Shown piece after piece: positions 33,538-42,789 of a stretch of DNA of 64,000 nucleotides. The stretch covers positions 2,294,001 to 2,358,000 of the forward strand of contig NZ_JAPEPW010000001.1 of NCBI RefSeq assembly GCF_026339955.1, read 5' to 3'. The translations under genes were made by a program, and so were the position numbers. The notes beneath the pieces are model-generated. The model had not been told where the DNA came from and did not search any database. It saw nothing but the letters and a program-made list of their open reading frames with translations. Every line of letters begins with the position of its first letter. Positions within the stretch are counted from its first letter, which is position 1. The DNA is from Streptomyces sp. NBC_01549. Lineage in GTDB: Bacteria; Actinomycetota; Actinomycetes; Streptomycetales; Streptomycetaceae.

Positions 33538-35571
33538 GTGTTCAACGTCACGGGGATCCTCAAGCGGCTGGTGATCGGCCGGGCCATGCGCAGCGAAGAG
33601 CTGCACGAGACGCTGCTGCCCAAACGGCTCGCCCTGCCGATCTTCGCCTCGGACCCGCTGTCCTCGGTGGCGTACGCGACCCAGGAGATCCTGCTGGTCC
33701 TCACCCTGGGCGGCCTCGCCTACGTGCACTTCACCCCGTGGATCGCGGCCGCGGTCGTGGCGCTGATGACGGTCGTGGTGCTGTCGTACCGCCAGGTGGT
33801 GCACGCCTACCCGAGCGGCGGCGGCTCGTACGAGGTGGTGTCGACGAATCTCGGCCCGACCGCCGGACTGGTCGTCGCCGCCTCGCTCCTCGTCGACTAC
33901 GTCATGACGGTGGCCGTCTCGGTCGCCTCCGGCGTCGACAACATCATCTCCGCCGTCCCACGCCTCGCCGACCACCGTGTCCTGATGGCGATCGGCTTCG
34001 TGGCGGTCCTGACAGCGATGAACCTGCGGGGCGTCCGGGAGTCGGGACGCGCCTTCGCCGCACCGACGTACCTCTTCATCAGCGGCGTGCTCATCATGGT
34101 GGTCACAGGCCTGATCCGGTACGCCCTGGGGGACGCGCCGGTCGCCGAGAGCGCCGGGTACGGGGTCACGCCGGACCCTTCGGACGCGAACCTGACGGGC
34201 CTCGCCCTGCTGATGCTGGTCCTGCGCGCGTTCTCCTCCGGCTGTACGGCGCTGACAGGGGTGGAGGCCATCTCCAACGGCGTACCGGCCTTCCGCAAGC
34301 CCAAGTCGAGGAACGCGGCCGAGACACTGACCGCGATGGGCGCCCTCGCGATCGTCATGTTCGTGGGCGTCACCGCGCTGGCGCTGATCACCAAGGTGCG
34401 CATCACGGACGACGCGTGCCGGCTGACGGGGCTCACCGGCGACTGCGGCTCGTACACCCAGCGCACCGTCATCGCGCAGATCGCGGCGGCGGTCTTCGGC
34501 GGCGAGCACAGCGTCGGCTTCTACGTCATCCAGGCGGCGACCGCGCTGGTCCTGATCCTGGCGGCGAACACAGCCTTCAACGGCTTCCCGCTGCTCGCGT
34601 CCATCCTGGCGCAACACCGCTATCTTCCACACCAGTTGCACAACCGGGGCGACCGGCTCGCCTTCTCCAACGGCATCCTGGCGCTCGCGATCGTCGCGGC
34701 TTCGCTGCTGTGGGGCTTCAAGGCGAACGTCACCAGCCTCATCCACCTCTACATCCTTGGCGTGTTCACCGCCTTCACGCTCTCCCAACTGGGCATGGTC
34801 CGGCACTGGAACGGAGAGCTGCGCGTCGAACGCGACCCGCAACTGCGACGCCGCCATCACACCGCCCGCGTGATCAACGCACTCGGCTCGGTCGTCACCG
34901 GCCTGGTGCTGGTGATCGTGCTGGCCACCAAGTTCACGGAGGGCGCGTGGCTCGCCGTGCTCGCGGCGATCGTGCTGTGGGTGATGATGCGCGGTGTCCG
35001 ACGCCACTACGACGCCACGTCGGCGGAGCTGGCGGTGACCGACCCGAAGAGTGAACTCACCCGACCCTCAAGGGTGTTGGGAATCGTACTGGTCTCCACC
35101 CTGCACAAGCCGACCCTCCGCGCCCTCGCCTACGCGCGCGCCTTCCGCCCCGACCTGCTGGAGGCCCTGACGGTCTCCGTCGACCGTGACGAGGCCGCGG
35201 CGCTGCTCAGGAGCTGGGAGGAGTACGGCATCGAGGTCCCCCTGAAGATCATCGACTCGCCGTACCGCGAGGTGACCCGGCCGGTCGTGGAGTACGTCCG
35301 CTCGATCCGCCGCGAGAGCCCGCGGGACATCGTCGCCGTCTTCATCCCCGAGTACGTCGTCGGACACTGGTGGGAGAACCTCCTGCACAACCAGTCGGCG
35401 CTGTGGCTGAAGAACCGGCTCCTGTTCACCCCGGGGGTCATGGTCACGAGCGTGCCATGGCAGCTGACGTCCTCGGCCCACGCCGACCGGCCCACGGCCA
35501 GGGCGCCGGGCTCCTTCCGGCGGGGCGAGCCGCAGGGACCGGGGCCCCGGGCAGGCAGCCGGCACCGCTAG
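33538..35571 (+). CDS. KimA-like potassium importer (APC superfamily) 2
   Basis: A 677-aa protein. Starting at GTG 33538, its N-terminus (MFNVTGILKRLVIGRAMRSE) lines up with the KimA start. Family blocks follow: ASDPLSSVAYATQEILLVL, SYRQVVHAYPSGGGSYEVV, VDYVMTVAVSVASGVD, AFSSGCTALTGVEAISNGVP and a C-terminal USP-like domain (LVSTLHKPTLRALAYARAF). A Pro/Arg-rich tail extends beyond the family end. It is longer and more divergent than the copy at 26039-27853, so the two are old paralogues rather than a recent duplication. Confidence 0.85.
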   Translation: MFNVTGILKRLVIGRAMRSEELHETLLPKRLALPIFASDPLSSVAYATQEILLVLTLGGLAYVHFTPWIAAAVVALMTVVVLSYRQVVHAYPSGGGSYEVVSTNLGPTAGLVVAASLLVDYVMTVAVSVASGVDNIISAVPRLADHRVLMAIGFVAVLTAMNLRGVRESGRAFAAPTYLFISGVLIMVVTGLIRYALGDAPVAESAGYGVTPDPSDANLTGLALLMLVLRAFSSGCTALTGVEAISNGVPAFRKPKSRNAAETLTAMGALAIVMFVGVTALALITKVRITDDACRLTGLTGDCGSYTQRTVIAQIAAAVFGGEHSVGFYVIQAATALVLILAANTAFNGFPLLASILAQHRYLPHQLHNRGDRLAFSNGILALAIVAASLLWGFKANVTSLIHLYILGVFTAFTLSQLGMVRHWNGELRVERDPQLRRRHHTARVINALGSVVTGLVLVIVLATKFTEGAWLAVLAAIVLWVMMRGVRRHYDATSAELAVTDPKSELTRPSRVLGIVLVSTLHKPTLRALAYARAFRPDLLEALTVSVDRDEAAALLRSWEEYGIEVPLKIIDSPYREVTRPVVEYVRSIRRESPRDIVAVFIPEYVVGHWWENLLHNQSALWLKNRLLFTPGVMVTSVPWQLTSSAHADRPTARAPGSFRRGEPQGPGPRAGSRHR

Positions 35572-35623
35572 CACGCCCGCGGCGGAGCTCGGGCCGGCGC
35601 AGCTCTGTTCGGAGGACCCCGGT

Positions 35624-37330
35624 TCAGTGGAACTCGGCGAGCCTCGGACGCAGCCCCAGCAGGATCAGCGCAGCCGCGCCGAGCAGCAGCCCGCACGTCC
35701 ACGGGAGCGGTCCGCTCGCCTCGAATCGGCCCGCGCGGACCGCCGCCGTGAAGTGCCGCCGGTTGATGTCCGTCACCTTGTCCAGTGCCGTCATCCAGAC
35801 CCCGAAGTGGGCGTTGGACGTGCCCGGCCCCCAGCCCATGCAGAACGCGACGGCCTCGCGCTCCCTGCCCTGCGCGACCAGTGCCCGGATCCTCCGGTCG
35901 TCGCGCTGGTAGACGGCGTACGCGTCCACCGTCCGCTCCGCCGCGGTCCGTTCGCCGGGGAAGGTGAGGTTGGTGAGCTCGCGCGCGAACTCACCGCCGA
36001 AGTCGAGGGTGTGGTGGTCCGCGCGGTACTCCTTCCAGGTCGCGCCGAGCCCGGAGTCGTACGAGTCGAGGGTCGCGCCCTTCATCCCGTACAACTGCTG
36101 CGACTTGGCGAGGAACGCCTGCGCGTACTGGTCGCGGCGCTCGGGGTCCAGCAGGTAGCGGCTCTCGTCGGCGTTCGCGTCGTAGGCGATGGCGCGGGCG
36201 CGGGAGAGCGCGACGACGGAGTCGAAGGCGTCGCGGCGGGCGCCGTGCAGCCGGTCGGCGGAGGCGGAGAGCGCCTGGCTGCCCAGGAGCACGGCGAGCA
36301 GCGCGCAGACGGTGGCGGCCAGCACGCCGGGGTTGAGGATCCGGTGGAGACGGCGGGCCAGGTACCACTGGAGGACGCCGAGGGCGGCGAGCAGCAGCGC
36401 GCCGAGCGCGAGGACGGCGGTGAGCTGGGCCGCGAGGGCCGAACGGGCCTGGTCGTACTGCCGGTCGAAGGCACTGTCGTTGGAGTCCACCAGCCTCCTC
36501 GCGCTCGGCAGGAGGTGGGCCTGGAGGAGATCGGTGGCCTCGCGGTAGTCGACGAGCGCGGCCGGTCTGCCGCCGACGCGGTCGTCGTTCTCGAGGGCCC
36601 TGCCGATCAGCTCCTGGTACTCGGCGAAGTCGTCGGTGAGCGACTCGACGGTGTGTTCGTCGGTGCGGTCGCCCTGGGCGGCGACGGCGAGGGCGCGCAG
36701 GTCGTGGCCGATCGCACGACGCGCGTCACCGTAGAAGCCGACCGCCTTCTCGTACGGCGTCGTCAGGCGCCCCTTGCCCCCGTCGCCGCCGGCCAGCAGG
36801 AGGTTGGCGGCCTGCGCGTCCATGTCGTTGAGGGCGAGGTTCAGGTCGGCGGCGCTGGTGGTGCGGGGTGCGTCGCGCCCCGCGACGGTGTCCCAGGTGC
36901 CGGTGGCGGCGAGCCCGGCCAACGCGAGCAGCAGGGCGAGGGCGACGGTCAGCAGGACGGTGGCGGTCCGCAGCAGCCGCAGCCGCGCGGGCAGGGTCGC
37001 CCAGAAGCGGCGATGCAGGGCCGTGCCAACTCTTCGGTGTGCGAGGCGAAGGGGGCGCCGGGGACTTCGGGGCCGCCTGGGGCGTCGGGGTCGCCTCGGC
37101 CGCGCACCGGCGCGCCGTGGCCGAGGTGCGCGGCCACCCCCGGAGGGGGCGGTCGCCGCGCGCGGTGGCGCTCCGGTGGTCCCGGCTCCCGCCGCAGGAC
37201 TGAGCGTGGTCCCGGCTCCCGCCGCAGGACTGTGCGTGGTCCCGGCTCCCGCCGCACGACTGTGCGTGGTCTCGGCTCGCGCCGCAGGACTGTGCGTGGT
37301 ACCGGCCGTGACAGCCACGAGCCCCTCCAT
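35624..37330 (-). CDS. Membrane protein with two extracellular four-helix-like sensor loops
   Basis: The reading from ATG 37330 gives 568 aa; the frame stays open further upstream. The first 110 residues are low-complexity Ala/Pro/Arg/Gly, including a run encoded by four 30-bp DNA repeats. Then come a helix (TATVLLTVALALLLALAGLA), an extracellular helical loop (NDMDAQAANLLLAGG), a helix pair around LTAVLALGALLLAALGVL, a second extracellular loop, and a last helix ending LRPRLAEF. The loops resemble chemoreceptor-type sensory bundles, but no kinase or signalling domain follows. It is divergent from the APC permease gene. The function is unknown and the start uncertain. Confidence 0.65.
   Translation of the reverse strand: MEGLVAVTAGTTHSPAARAETTHSRAAGAGTTHSPAAGAGTTLSPAAGAGTTGAPPRAATAPSGGGRAPRPRRAGARPRRPRRPRRPRSPRRPLRLAHRRVGTALHRRFWATLPARLRLLRTATVLLTVALALLLALAGLAATGTWDTVAGRDAPRTTSAADLNLALNDMDAQAANLLLAGGDGGKGRLTTPYEKAVGFYGDARRAIGHDLRALAVAAQGDRTDEHTVESLTDDFAEYQELIGRALENDDRVGGRPAALVDYREATDLLQAHLLPSARRLVDSNDSAFDRQYDQARSALAAQLTAVLALGALLLAALGVLQWYLARRLHRILNPGVLAATVCALLAVLLGSQALSASADRLHGARRDAFDSVVALSRARAIAYDANADESRYLLDPERRDQYAQAFLAKSQQLYGMKGATLDSYDSGLGATWKEYRADHHTLDFGGEFARELTNLTFPGERTAAERTVDAYAVYQRDDRRIRALVAQGREREAVAFCMGWGPGTSNAHFGVWMTALDKVTDINRRHFTAAVRAGRFEASGPLPWTCGLLLGAAALILLGLRPRLAEFH
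37181..37300. repeat. Four tandem 30-bp repeats inside a coding region
   Basis: Four units beginning CCCGGCTCCCGCCGCAGGAC follow head to tail with few changes. They encode a ten-residue repeat of the type AGTTHSPAAG in the N-terminal part of the membrane protein. Confidence 0.95.
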
Positions 37331-37661
37331 CGGCACGCCACGGACGCTCGTCCGTGTCCCCCGTGCCGCGCCCAGTCTGCGACCGCTTCCGGCCACACAC
37401 ACCGGCCCTTGATGAGCCCCTGATGTCGCCCCGGACGACTTTGACGCGTCCTTGATGCCGTCGGCCGACCACGTGTGCGAAAAGCACGGCATTCTCGTCG
37501 GCGGGGGCCGGACAGGGGGTTGCCATCCCTGTGACCACACCACCGTGCCTCCACCGTCCCCCGTTCGCCGCAATGTCCACCCGCCCTGCCGCTTCCTCCC
37601 CCATTGCCCACAATCGGATCACAATGGACACCACGCCGGGCAGCACGTCAGGAGCACCCCG
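37331..37661. promoter_or_regulatory. Divergent 331-bp regulatory gap
   Basis: This region lies between the sensor-like membrane protein and the APC permease. It contains a perfect inverted repeat, CACGGACG-CT-CGTCCGTG (37339-37356), nine bases before the proposed leftward start. An AGGAG ribosome binding site (37650-37654) precedes the permease. No gene is credible here. Confidence 0.55.
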
Positions 37662-39629
37662 ATGGCCACCACCGACCACGCCCGTACCAGAGGTACGACG
37701 GGTGCGAGCCGGCTGCGCGCGTGGATGCTCGAGGGACTGTCCGACATGGCCAGGACCCCGCAGGGCCCGCACGCCCTGCCGGAGCCCGTGCACCAGGGGC
37801 AGCGCTGGTGGCGGGTGATGTGCCTGACCGGCGTCGACTACTTCTCGACCCTGGGCTACCAGCCCGGCATCGCGGCCCTGGCCGCCGGACTCCTGTCGCC
37901 CGTCGCGACCATCGTCCTGGTCGTCGTCACCCTGGCGGGCGCACTGCCCGTCTACCGGCGGGTGGCCGAGGAGAGCCCGCGCGGCGAGGGCTCGATCGCG
38001 ATGCTGGAGCGACTGCTGTCGTTCTGGCAGGGCAAGCTGTTCGTCCTGACCCTGCTGGGCTTCGCCGCCACCGACTTCCTGATCACCATCACCCTGTCGG
38101 CGGCCGACGCCTCCACCCACCTGATCGAGAACCCCCATCTCACCAGCACCCTGCACGACAAGCAGATGCTGATCACGCTCATCCTGGTGGCGCTGCTCGG
38201 CGCGGTGTTCCTCAAGGGATTCCTGGAGGCGATCGGCGTCGCCGTCGTCCTGGTGGGGATCTATCTCGCGCTCAACACCGTGGTCGTGATCGTGGGCCTG
38301 TGGCACGTGGCGACCGCCGAACATGTGATCACCGACTGGACCAGCGCCCTCACCACCGAACACGGAAACGCCTTCGCGATGGTCGGGGTCGCCCTCCTGG
38401 TCTTCCCTAAACTGGCCCTCGGCCTCTCCGGCTTCGAGACCGGCGTGGCCGTCATGCCGCACGTCCAGGGCGACGCCACCGACACCGACGAGAAGCCGGC
38501 CGGCCGCATCCGGGACACCAAGAAACTGCTGACCACCGCCGCCGTGATCATGAGCGTCTTCCTCATCCTCACCAGCTTCATCACCACGCTCCTCATCCCG
38601 GAGCAGGAGTTCAAGACCGGCGGCCAGGCCAACGGCCGCGCCCTCGCCTATCTCGCCCACCAGTACCTCGGCGGCGCCTTCGGCACGGTCTACGACGTGT
38701 CGACCATCGCCATCCTGTGGTTCGCCGGCGCCTCCGCCATGGCCGGGCTGCTCAACCTCATGCCCCGCTACCTCCCCCGCTACGGCATGGCCCCGCACTG
38801 GGCACGCGCCGTCCGCCCCATGGTGATCGTCTTCATCCTCATCGCGTTCCTGGTCACCTGGATCTTCGACGCGAACGTCGACGCACAGGGCGGCGCCTAC
38901 GCCACCGGTGTCCTCGTCCTCATCAGCTCCGCCGCGATCGCCGTGACCATCGCCGCGCGCAAGGCCGGCCAGCGCAACTGGACCATCGCCTTCGCCGTCA
39001 TCTCCGCGGTCTTCCTCTACACGACCGTCGTGAACGTCATCGAACGCCCCGACGGCGTCAAGATCGGCGCCTGCTTCATCGCCGGCATCATCCTCGTCTC
39101 GTTGCTCTCCCGGCTGGCCCGCGCCTTCGAACTGCGGGTCACCAGCGTGAGCCTGGACGACATGGCGGACCGGTTCGTACGCGACATAGCCAGCCGCCGG
39201 ATCCGGTTCATCGCCAACGAACCCGACAACCGCGACAAGGCCGAGTACCGCGACAAGATCGAGCAGATCCGCGCCGACAACGACCTCCCCGCCCAGGAGG
39301 ACTTCGTCTTCGTCGAGGTCACCGTCCTGGACCCCTCGGAGTTCGAGTCGGGCCTGACCGTACGCGGCGAGGTGCTCCACGGCCGCTACCGCGTCCTGAC
39401 CCTGGAGTCCTCCTCCATCCCCAACGCCCTGGCCGCCCTGCTCCTGTACGTCCGCGACCGCACCGGCTGCACCCCGCACATCTACTTCGAGTGGACCGAG
39501 GGCGACCCCTTCACCAACTTCCTGCGCTTCTTCCTCTTCGGCCAGGGCGAGGTCGCCCCCGTCACCCGAGAGGTCCTGCGCGAGGCCGAACCCGACCGCT
39601 CCCGCCGACCGCGCGTACACGTCGGCTAA
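37662..39629 (+). CDS. APC-superfamily permease with C-terminal cytosolic domain
   Basis: A 655-aa permease with about 12 helices: [40 protein letters not shown] and [21 protein letters not shown] hydrophilic C-terminal domain of about 150 residues follows ([17 protein letters not shown]). It is only distantly similar to the two KimA-like proteins. The substrate is unknown. It is convergent with a two-component system whose stop lies 9 bp away, with no room for a separate terminator. The ATG at 37662 has AGGAG seven bases upstream. Confidence 0.82.
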   Translation: MATTDHARTRGTTGASRLRAWMLEGLSDMARTPQGPHALPEPVHQGQRWWRVMCLTGVDYFSTLGYQPGIAALAAGLLSPVATIVLVVVTLAGALPVYRRVAEESPRGEGSIAMLERLLSFWQGKLFVLTLLGFAATDFLITITLSAADASTHLIENPHLTSTLHDKQMLITLILVALLGAVFLKGFLEAIGVAVVLVGIYLALNTVVVIVGLWHVATAEHVITDWTSALTTEHGNAFAMVGVALLVFPKLALGLSGFETGVAVMPHVQGDATDTDEKPAGRIRDTKKLLTTAAVIMSVFLILTSFITTLLIPEQEFKTGGQANGRALAYLAHQYLGGAFGTVYDVSTIAILWFAGASAMAGLLNLMPRYLPRYGMAPHWARAVRPMVIVFILIAFLVTWIFDANVDAQGGAYATGVLVLISSAAIAVTIAARKAGQRNWTIAFAVISAVFLYTTVVNVIERPDGVKIGACFIAGIILVSLLSRLARAFELRVTSVSLDDMADRFVRDIASRRIRFIANEPDNRDKAEYRDKIEQIRADNDLPAQEDFVFVEVTVLDPSEFESGLTVRGEVLHGRYRVLTLESSSIPNALAALLLYVRDRTGCTPHIYFEWTEGDPFTNFLRFFLFGQGEVAPVTREVLREAEPDRSRRPRVHVG

Positions 39630-39638
39630 GCGCTCCTG

Positions 39639-41108
39639 TCAGTCCTCTTCCGCCGGGTAGTCCGCGCTCACCGTGAACCCGATGACCGTGCCTCCCCCGT
39701 CCCGCCGGAAGGCGAACGGCGCTCCGCCGTGGCCGGTGGCCACCTCGCGGACGATGGACAGGCCGAGCCCGGAACCGGGCAGGCTGCGGGCGTCGGCGGC
39801 ACGGTAGAAGCGGTCGAAGACCCGGACGAGATCGCCCTCGGCCACGCCCGGACCCCGGTCGAGGACCTCGATCCGGACGCTGCCCGGAAGACCGCCGCCC
39901 GCCCCGACGCCGGGGCGTACCGGACCGGTGACCGCGATCTCGATCGGCGCCTTGCCCTCGCGGTCGAACTTGGCCGCGTTCTCCACCAGGTTGGACACCG
40001 CCCGCTGCAGTGCCGTGGGGCGGCCGTCGACCGTCGTGTCACCGCTCACCCGCACGATGATGCCCCGCCCGGTGCGGCGCCGCGTGGCGATCGCCACGTC
40101 CTCGGCGAGATCGGCCAGGTCGATCCGCTGCACGGGCTCGGTGTCGGACCGCCCGGCCGCGAGCGCCACCAGCTCGTTGACGAGGTCGGTCAGCTCACGG
40201 GACTCCTGGGCCAGGTCGGCGACCAGCTCCTCGCGGGCGTCGGGCGGCAGCTCGTCGATGCGACGCAGCATGGAGATGTTCGTACGCAGCGAGGTCAGCG
40301 GCGTACGCAGTTCATGGCCCGCGTCCTGGACCAGCCGGCGCTGGTCCTCCTCGGACTGGGCGAGCCGGCCGAGCATCCGGTCGAAGGAGCGGCCGAGGCG
40401 GGCCACCTCGTCGTATCCGGCCACCGGCACCTGGATGCCGAGCCGCCCGGTGCGCGCCACGTCCTCCGCGGCCCCGGCCAGCCGCACCAGCCGCCGGGTG
40501 ATGCGCCGGGCCAGCCACCAGCCGAACAGCCCCGACGCGAGCACCACCGCCCCCACCAGCAGCACGGTCCGCTGCTGCAGCTCCTGCAGCAGATCCTCCG
40601 TGTCGCTGAACTGCTGGGCCACCTGCACCGCGCCCCGCCCGCCGCCGAGCGCGACGGTCGCCACCCGGTAGCGGTCGCCTGCGACGTCGACCTCCTTGTG
40701 CTCCACCCACTTGCCCGCGGTCGCGGTCTCGGCTGTCCGCCGGTCGGTGGCGGTGACGGGCAGCACGGGCCGCCCGCGGTCGGATATCACCCCGCCGCGC
40801 CCGAGCACCTGCACATCCGTACGGCTGGGCCGGATGATGTCGTCCAGCGGTCCGTCGTGGTCGGGATCGGACGACGAGAAGTCACCCGGGTCGAGCGGTG
40901 TCTCGCGCACCTGGCTGCGCAGGTCCTGCACGACCTCGGTGAAGACCGTCTGCTGATCCACCCGCACCAGCCGGGCGGCGGCGTCGTAACTCAGGAACCC
41001 GACGAGCACGGTGACCGCGGCGGCCACGGCGGCGAAGGACAGGGTGAAGGTGGCCCGCAGGGAGGACACCCGCCGGGGCCGCAGCCCCGTGAGCCATCCG
41101 GGGGGCAC
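39639..41108 (-). CDS. Sensor histidine kinase (HAMP, HisKA, HATPase)
   Basis: A 489-aa membrane kinase. Two helices (about 19-42 and 183-203) enclose an extracellular sensor loop, followed by a HAMP linker. The H-box DAGHELRTPLTSLR has the phosphorylated His265. The ATP domain shows NLVENAAKFD, DRGPGVAEGD and GSGLGLSIV. The layout is MprB-like. It directly follows the response regulator gene on the same strand with no gap. Confidence 0.93.
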   Translation of the reverse strand: MPPGWLTGLRPRRVSSLRATFTLSFAAVAAAVTVLVGFLSYDAAARLVRVDQQTVFTEVVQDLRSQVRETPLDPGDFSSSDPDHDGPLDDIIRPSRTDVQVLGRGGVISDRGRPVLPVTATDRRTAETATAGKWVEHKEVDVAGDRYRVATVALGGGRGAVQVAQQFSDTEDLLQELQQRTVLLVGAVVLASGLFGWWLARRITRRLVRLAGAAEDVARTGRLGIQVPVAGYDEVARLGRSFDRMLGRLAQSEEDQRRLVQDAGHELRTPLTSLRTNISMLRRIDELPPDAREELVADLAQESRELTDLVNELVALAAGRSDTEPVQRIDLADLAEDVAIATRRRTGRGIIVRVSGDTTVDGRPTALQRAVSNLVENAAKFDREGKAPIEIAVTGPVRPGVGAGGGLPGSVRIEVLDRGPGVAEGDLVRVFDRFYRAADARSLPGSGLGLSIVREVATGHGGAPFAFRRDGGGTVIGFTVSADYPAEED

Positions 41109-41852
41109 TCAGTCCTCCCTCAGCACATACCCCACGCCCCGGACGGTGTGGATCAGCGCCGGTGCCCCCGGCTCGTCGAGCTTGCGCCGCAGATACCCCA
41201 CGTACACGGCGAGGTTCTTGGAACCTGGACCGAAGTCGTAGCCCCAGATGCGGTCGTAGATCGTGGCGTGGTCGAGGACGATACCCGTGTTGCGGACGAG
41301 CAGTTCGAGCAGCTCGAACTCGGTACGGGTGAGCTCCAGCTCGCGCTGCCCGCGCCAGGCGCGGCGCGCCTGGATGTCCATGCGCAGCCCGGCCGCGACG
41401 ATCTGTCCCGACGCCTCCTTCGACGCGGACGCCGATGCCGATGCCGACGGCACCGCCGGTACGTCGGCGGGCGTGCCGTTCACCAGACCGGTGCGGCGGA
41501 GCAGGGCCCGCAGCCGGGCGAAGACCTCCTCCACGTCGAACGGCTTGACCACGTAGTCGTCGGCCCCGGCGTCCAGGCCCGCGATGCGGTCGGCGGTCTC
41601 GACCAGCGCGGTGAGCATCAGGATCGGCGTACGGTCCCCCTCCGCGCGCAGCACACGGCACACCTGCAACCCGTCGATACCGGGCATCATCACGTCCAGG
41701 ACGAGGACGTCCGGTGGAGTGCGGTGGGCCTGGGCCAGCGCCTCCACGCCGTCGGCGACGGCCGTCACCGCGTAGCCCTCCAGCGTCAGCGCCCTTTCCA
41801 GGGCATGGCGGATGGCACGGTCGTCCTCGGCGAGCAGCACATTTTGGGGCAC
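41109..41852 (-). CDS. OmpR-family response regulator
   Basis: The 247-aa protein has a receiver domain with Asp53 as phosphorylation site (VLVLDVMMPG), Thr81 and Lys103. An unusual Ser-Ala repeat linker (SASASASASK) precedes the winged-helix DNA-binding domain (TRTEFELLELLVRNTGIVLD). It is the cognate regulator of the adjacent kinase. The start is GTG 41852 without a strong ribosome binding site, so the mRNA may be leaderless. Its targets may include the adjacent permease, but no operator is evident. Confidence 0.93.
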   Translation of the reverse strand: MPQNVLLAEDDRAIRHALERALTLEGYAVTAVADGVEALAQAHRTPPDVLVLDVMMPGIDGLQVCRVLRAEGDRTPILMLTALVETADRIAGLDAGADDYVVKPFDVEEVFARLRALLRRTGLVNGTPADVPAVPSASASASASKEASGQIVAAGLRMDIQARRAWRGQRELELTRTEFELLELLVRNTGIVLDHATIYDRIWGYDFGPGSKNLAVYVGYLRRKLDEPGAPALIHTVRGVGYVLRED

Positions 41853-42108
41853 CCCACCAGTCTGCCAAGCCCCTGGCCGGGTACCACCTGGTGAGCGGTG
41901 GTGAGGGTGGGCTTCTTACCCGCCTCTCACCCGTCCTCGCGCGCGCCCCTTACCTCGCCCGGTCAGTGTGTCCCGTATGTCAGGACGGGCCGCGAACCCC
42001 CAGGCAGGGGTCCGGCCGGTGCGGAGGGGGTGGGCCGGAAGCGCACGACGGTGGCGGCCCACCCCCTCTTCCGGCCTTCCCCCCACCGCCTCTTCCGGCC
42101 CTGCCGCA

Positions 42109-42789
42109 CTACGGCCGCAGCGCGGCGAGCTGCTGCTCGAAGGGCACGACGGTGAACCTGTCGGCCGAGTTGACGACCCCGTCGATAAGGCGCGGCGCGA
42201 TGGCGGCAGCGGTGTCGGTGTCCACGGCCGCCGACGCGTCCCGCGTCGCCTCCGCCGCGGAAGCCCTCCGCACGGACCCCATACCTTCCATGAGCCTCCC
42301 CAGTTCTCCCGCCGCGCGGTCGATCCGCTCGGCCAGGCCTTCCGCGCCCCAGTCCTCCGAGGCCGCGTAGACCGCGGTCGGGACGACCACGGCACGCAGG
42401 TAGGCGAAGAGGGGACGCAGGGCGTGTTCGAGGACGAGGGAGTGGCGGGCGGAGCCGCCGGTCGCGGCGATCAGGACCGGCTTTCCGGTGAGCGCGTCCT
42501 GGTCCAGTACGTCGAAGAAGGACTTGAACAGGCCGCTGTAGGAGGCGGAGAACACCGGTGTGACCACGATCAGCCCGTCCGCGCCCGCCACCGCTTCCAG
42601 GGCCGCCGACAGCGCCCGCCCGGGAAAGCCGCTGGTGAAGTTGTGGGCGATCTCGACGGCCAGGTCGCGCAGTTCGACGATCTGGACGTCGACGGGCGTG
42701 TGCCGGTCCGTGGCGGCGGCCAGCCGGTCGGCCAGCAGCCGCGTGGACGAGGGGACACTCAGCCCCGCCGAGACGACGACGAGCTTCAT
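42109..42789 (-). CDS. NADPH-dependent FMN reductase
   Basis: A 226-aa flavodoxin-fold reductase of the SsuE/CE1759 type: VVVSAGLSVPSSTRLLADRL binds the FMN phosphate and VVTPVFSASYSGLFKSFFD binds the flavin ring. It should supply reduced FMN to the monooxygenase encoded by the overlapping upstream gene. The four-base ATGA overlap shows translational coupling. Confidence 0.88.
   Translation of the reverse strand: MKLVVVSAGLSVPSSTRLLADRLAAATDRHTPVDVQIVELRDLAVEIAHNFTSGFPGRALSAALEAVAGADGLIVVTPVFSASYSGLFKSFFDVLDQDALTGKPVLIAATGGSARHSLVLEHALRPLFAYLRAVVVPTAVYAASEDWGAEGLAERIDRAAGELGRLMEGMGSVRRASAAEATRDASAAVDTDTAAAIAPRLIDGVVNSADRFTVVPFEQQLAALRP

Noticed and set aside
37331..37661. Small gene in the divergent gap
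   Set aside because: Short frames there have no start context, no homology I recognise and unbiased codon positions.
36726..39620. A 964-codon open frame on the minus strand opposite the APC permease
   Set aside because: It is the GC-biased shadow of the plus-strand permease. Its residues are low-complexity Gly/Asp/His/Glu, and the plus frame has clear family motifs.
41853..42108. Small Pro/Arg-rich frames between the response regulator and the FMN reductase
   Set aside because: They are GC-rich shadows without start signals. The region is best read as promoter and spacer.
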